Assembly: GCA_016841605.1 (NCBI GenBank)
Contig: JAENYV010000024.1
Location: 1-41,714 of the forward strand
Direction: 5' to 3'
DNA length: 41,714 bases
DNA from: Dethiobacter alkaliphilus
GTDB taxonomy: Bacteria; Bacillota; Dethiobacteria; DTU022; UBA8154
Part shown: one piece after another, positions 41,126-41,714 of the stretch
Layout: the number at the start of each line of letters is the position of its first letter
Numbering within the stretch: the first letter of the stretch is position 1
Position numbers and translations under genes: made by a program
Notes under the pieces: model-generated
Seen by the model: only the letters and a program-made list of their open reading frames with translations
What the model was told of the DNA's origin: nothing
Database searches by the model: none

Positions 41126-41714
41126 ATGATTAAATCAAGGAATGGGATGACATCGATACTTATAATAATCACAATGATTTTCTCGTTTATGCTGCAGTTC
41201 ATCGCAGAAGCAAGTGCGGCCAATGACAATGACTGGAAGACTTTGGGTGATGCGGGCTTCTCTGCAGGCACGGCCGGTTACACCTCGCTGTATGTGTATG
41301 ACGGCACACCCTATGTGGCCTATACGGACGGCGACAACTCCAACAAAGCCACAGTGATGAAATACGCCGGCGACAGTTGGGAGGCTGTGGGCGATGCGGG
41401 CTTCTCGGCAGGCTCTGTCGCTAGCCCCTCGCTGTATGTGTATGACGGCACACCCTATGTGTCCTATACGGACGGCGACAACTCCTACAAAGCCACGGTG
41501 ATGAAATACGCCGGCAGCGACTGGGAGGCCGTGGGCGAAGCGGGCTTCTCTGCAGGCGCTGCCAGTTACACCTCGCTGTATGTGTATGAAGGCACACCCT
41601 ATGTGGCCTATAAGGACGGCGGCAACTCCAACAAAGCCACGGTGATGAAATACGACGGTACCGACTGGGAGGCTGTGGGCGATGCGGGCTTCTCTGCAGG
41701 CACTGCTTATGACA
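41126..41714 (+). CDS. Secreted repeat protein, cut by the window end
   Basis: ATG 41126 follows GGGAGGG. The first 196 codons are present. A signal peptide (MIKSRNGMTSILIIITMIFS, cleavage near ASA) is followed by identical-length 48-residue repeats. Each contains WEAVGDAGFSAG, SLYVYDGTPYVAY and KATVMKYAG. The pattern of W, YV and AY strands suggests beta-propeller or beta-sheet blades, but I do not recognise a named family. The repeats are markedly G+C-rich against the A/T-rich DNA around them, which suggests a separate origin. Whether it is regulated by the neighbouring SARP regulator is unknown. Confidence 0.85.
   Translation, partial: MIKSRNGMTSILIIITMIFSFMLQFIAEASAANDNDWKTLGDAGFSAGTAGYTSLYVYDGTPYVAYTDGDNSNKATVMKYAGDSWEAVGDAGFSAGSVASPSLYVYDGTPYVSYTDGDNSYKATVMKYAGSDWEAVGEAGFSAGAASYTSLYVYEGTPYVAYKDGGNSNKATVMKYDGTDWEAVGDAGFSAGTAYD
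41251..41714 (+). repeat. 144-bp tandem coding repeats
   Basis: The core GCGGGCTTCTC recurs with exact 144-bp spacing (first base near 41252, 41396, 41540 and 41684). Units are highly similar at DNA level. The array continues past the window end, so the copy number is unknown. Confidence 0.9.

Noticed and set aside
41251-41714. 144-bp repeats as CRISPR or satellite DNA
   Set aside because: The unit is in frame, has no unique spacers and encodes a secreted protein repeat.

Overview
The window looks like a low-to-moderate GC, Gram-positive, anaerobe-type Firmicute (Clostridia, perhaps Peptococcaceae-like). The signs are lipoprotein signals, 'stalk'/copper-amine-oxidase-N surface domains, WG-repeat proteins, AgrC/LytTR and VanR/VanS two-component systems, rifampicin-phosphotransferase-type genes, strong GGAGG ribosome sites and many rho-independent hairpins. 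This assignment is inference; no rRNA or tRNA is present. The region is accessory in character, with many decayed gene fragments between intact operons.

Region 1 (1-15974) is a self-contained island bracketed by a 48-bp inverted repeat (5-52 and 15927-15974). It holds secreted and surface proteins: four lipoproteins, a stalk/WG protein, a stalk protein with a Thr-Pro linker, and a LemA/DUF2207/zinc-ribbon-SHOCT operon. It also holds three AgrC-like GHKL kinase loci and two LytTR regulator loci. Only one regulator and two kinases are intact; the other copies carry internal deletions. Eight copies of a two-part direct repeat (ACATTTCATG, N11, ACATTTCATG) occur only in this island. The geometry fits LytTR binding sites, and in most copies a -10 hexamer starts exactly 32 bp after the second half-site. 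I read this as one dedicated regulon: membrane kinase(s) to a LytTR regulator to cell-surface proteins. It is the best candidate here for an undescribed system.

Region 2 (15996-28580) carries a rifampicin phosphotransferase homologue, a VanR/VanS pair very like the vancomycin-resistance sensors, and a serine D,D-carboxypeptidase (VanY-D type). A MalFGK/E-type ABC importer operon follows, with a decayed MacA/MacB-like pair inside it. No vanH, ligase or vanX is present. Three 11-bp-spaced direct-repeat boxes lie before vanR, the carboxypeptidase and the importer operon, which suggests VanR controls all three.

Region 3 (28640-35940) has a TetR regulator with remnants of an ABC-2 drug exporter behind it, divergent from a second rifampicin-phosphotransferase homologue. 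Between them lies a promoter flanked by a duplicated 35-bp operator-like repeat. Next come a HAD-like fragment, an MFS transporter, an M23 endopeptidase, and a Phd-type antitoxin whose RelE-like toxin is reduced to a stub.

Region 4 (36009-41714) has a broken methyltransferase, an AraC/GyrI-like regulator, two further gene fragments, and a 7TMR-DISM histidine kinase overlapping a REC-SARP response regulator. It ends in the start of a secreted protein made of exact-length 48-residue repeats, cut by the window edge.
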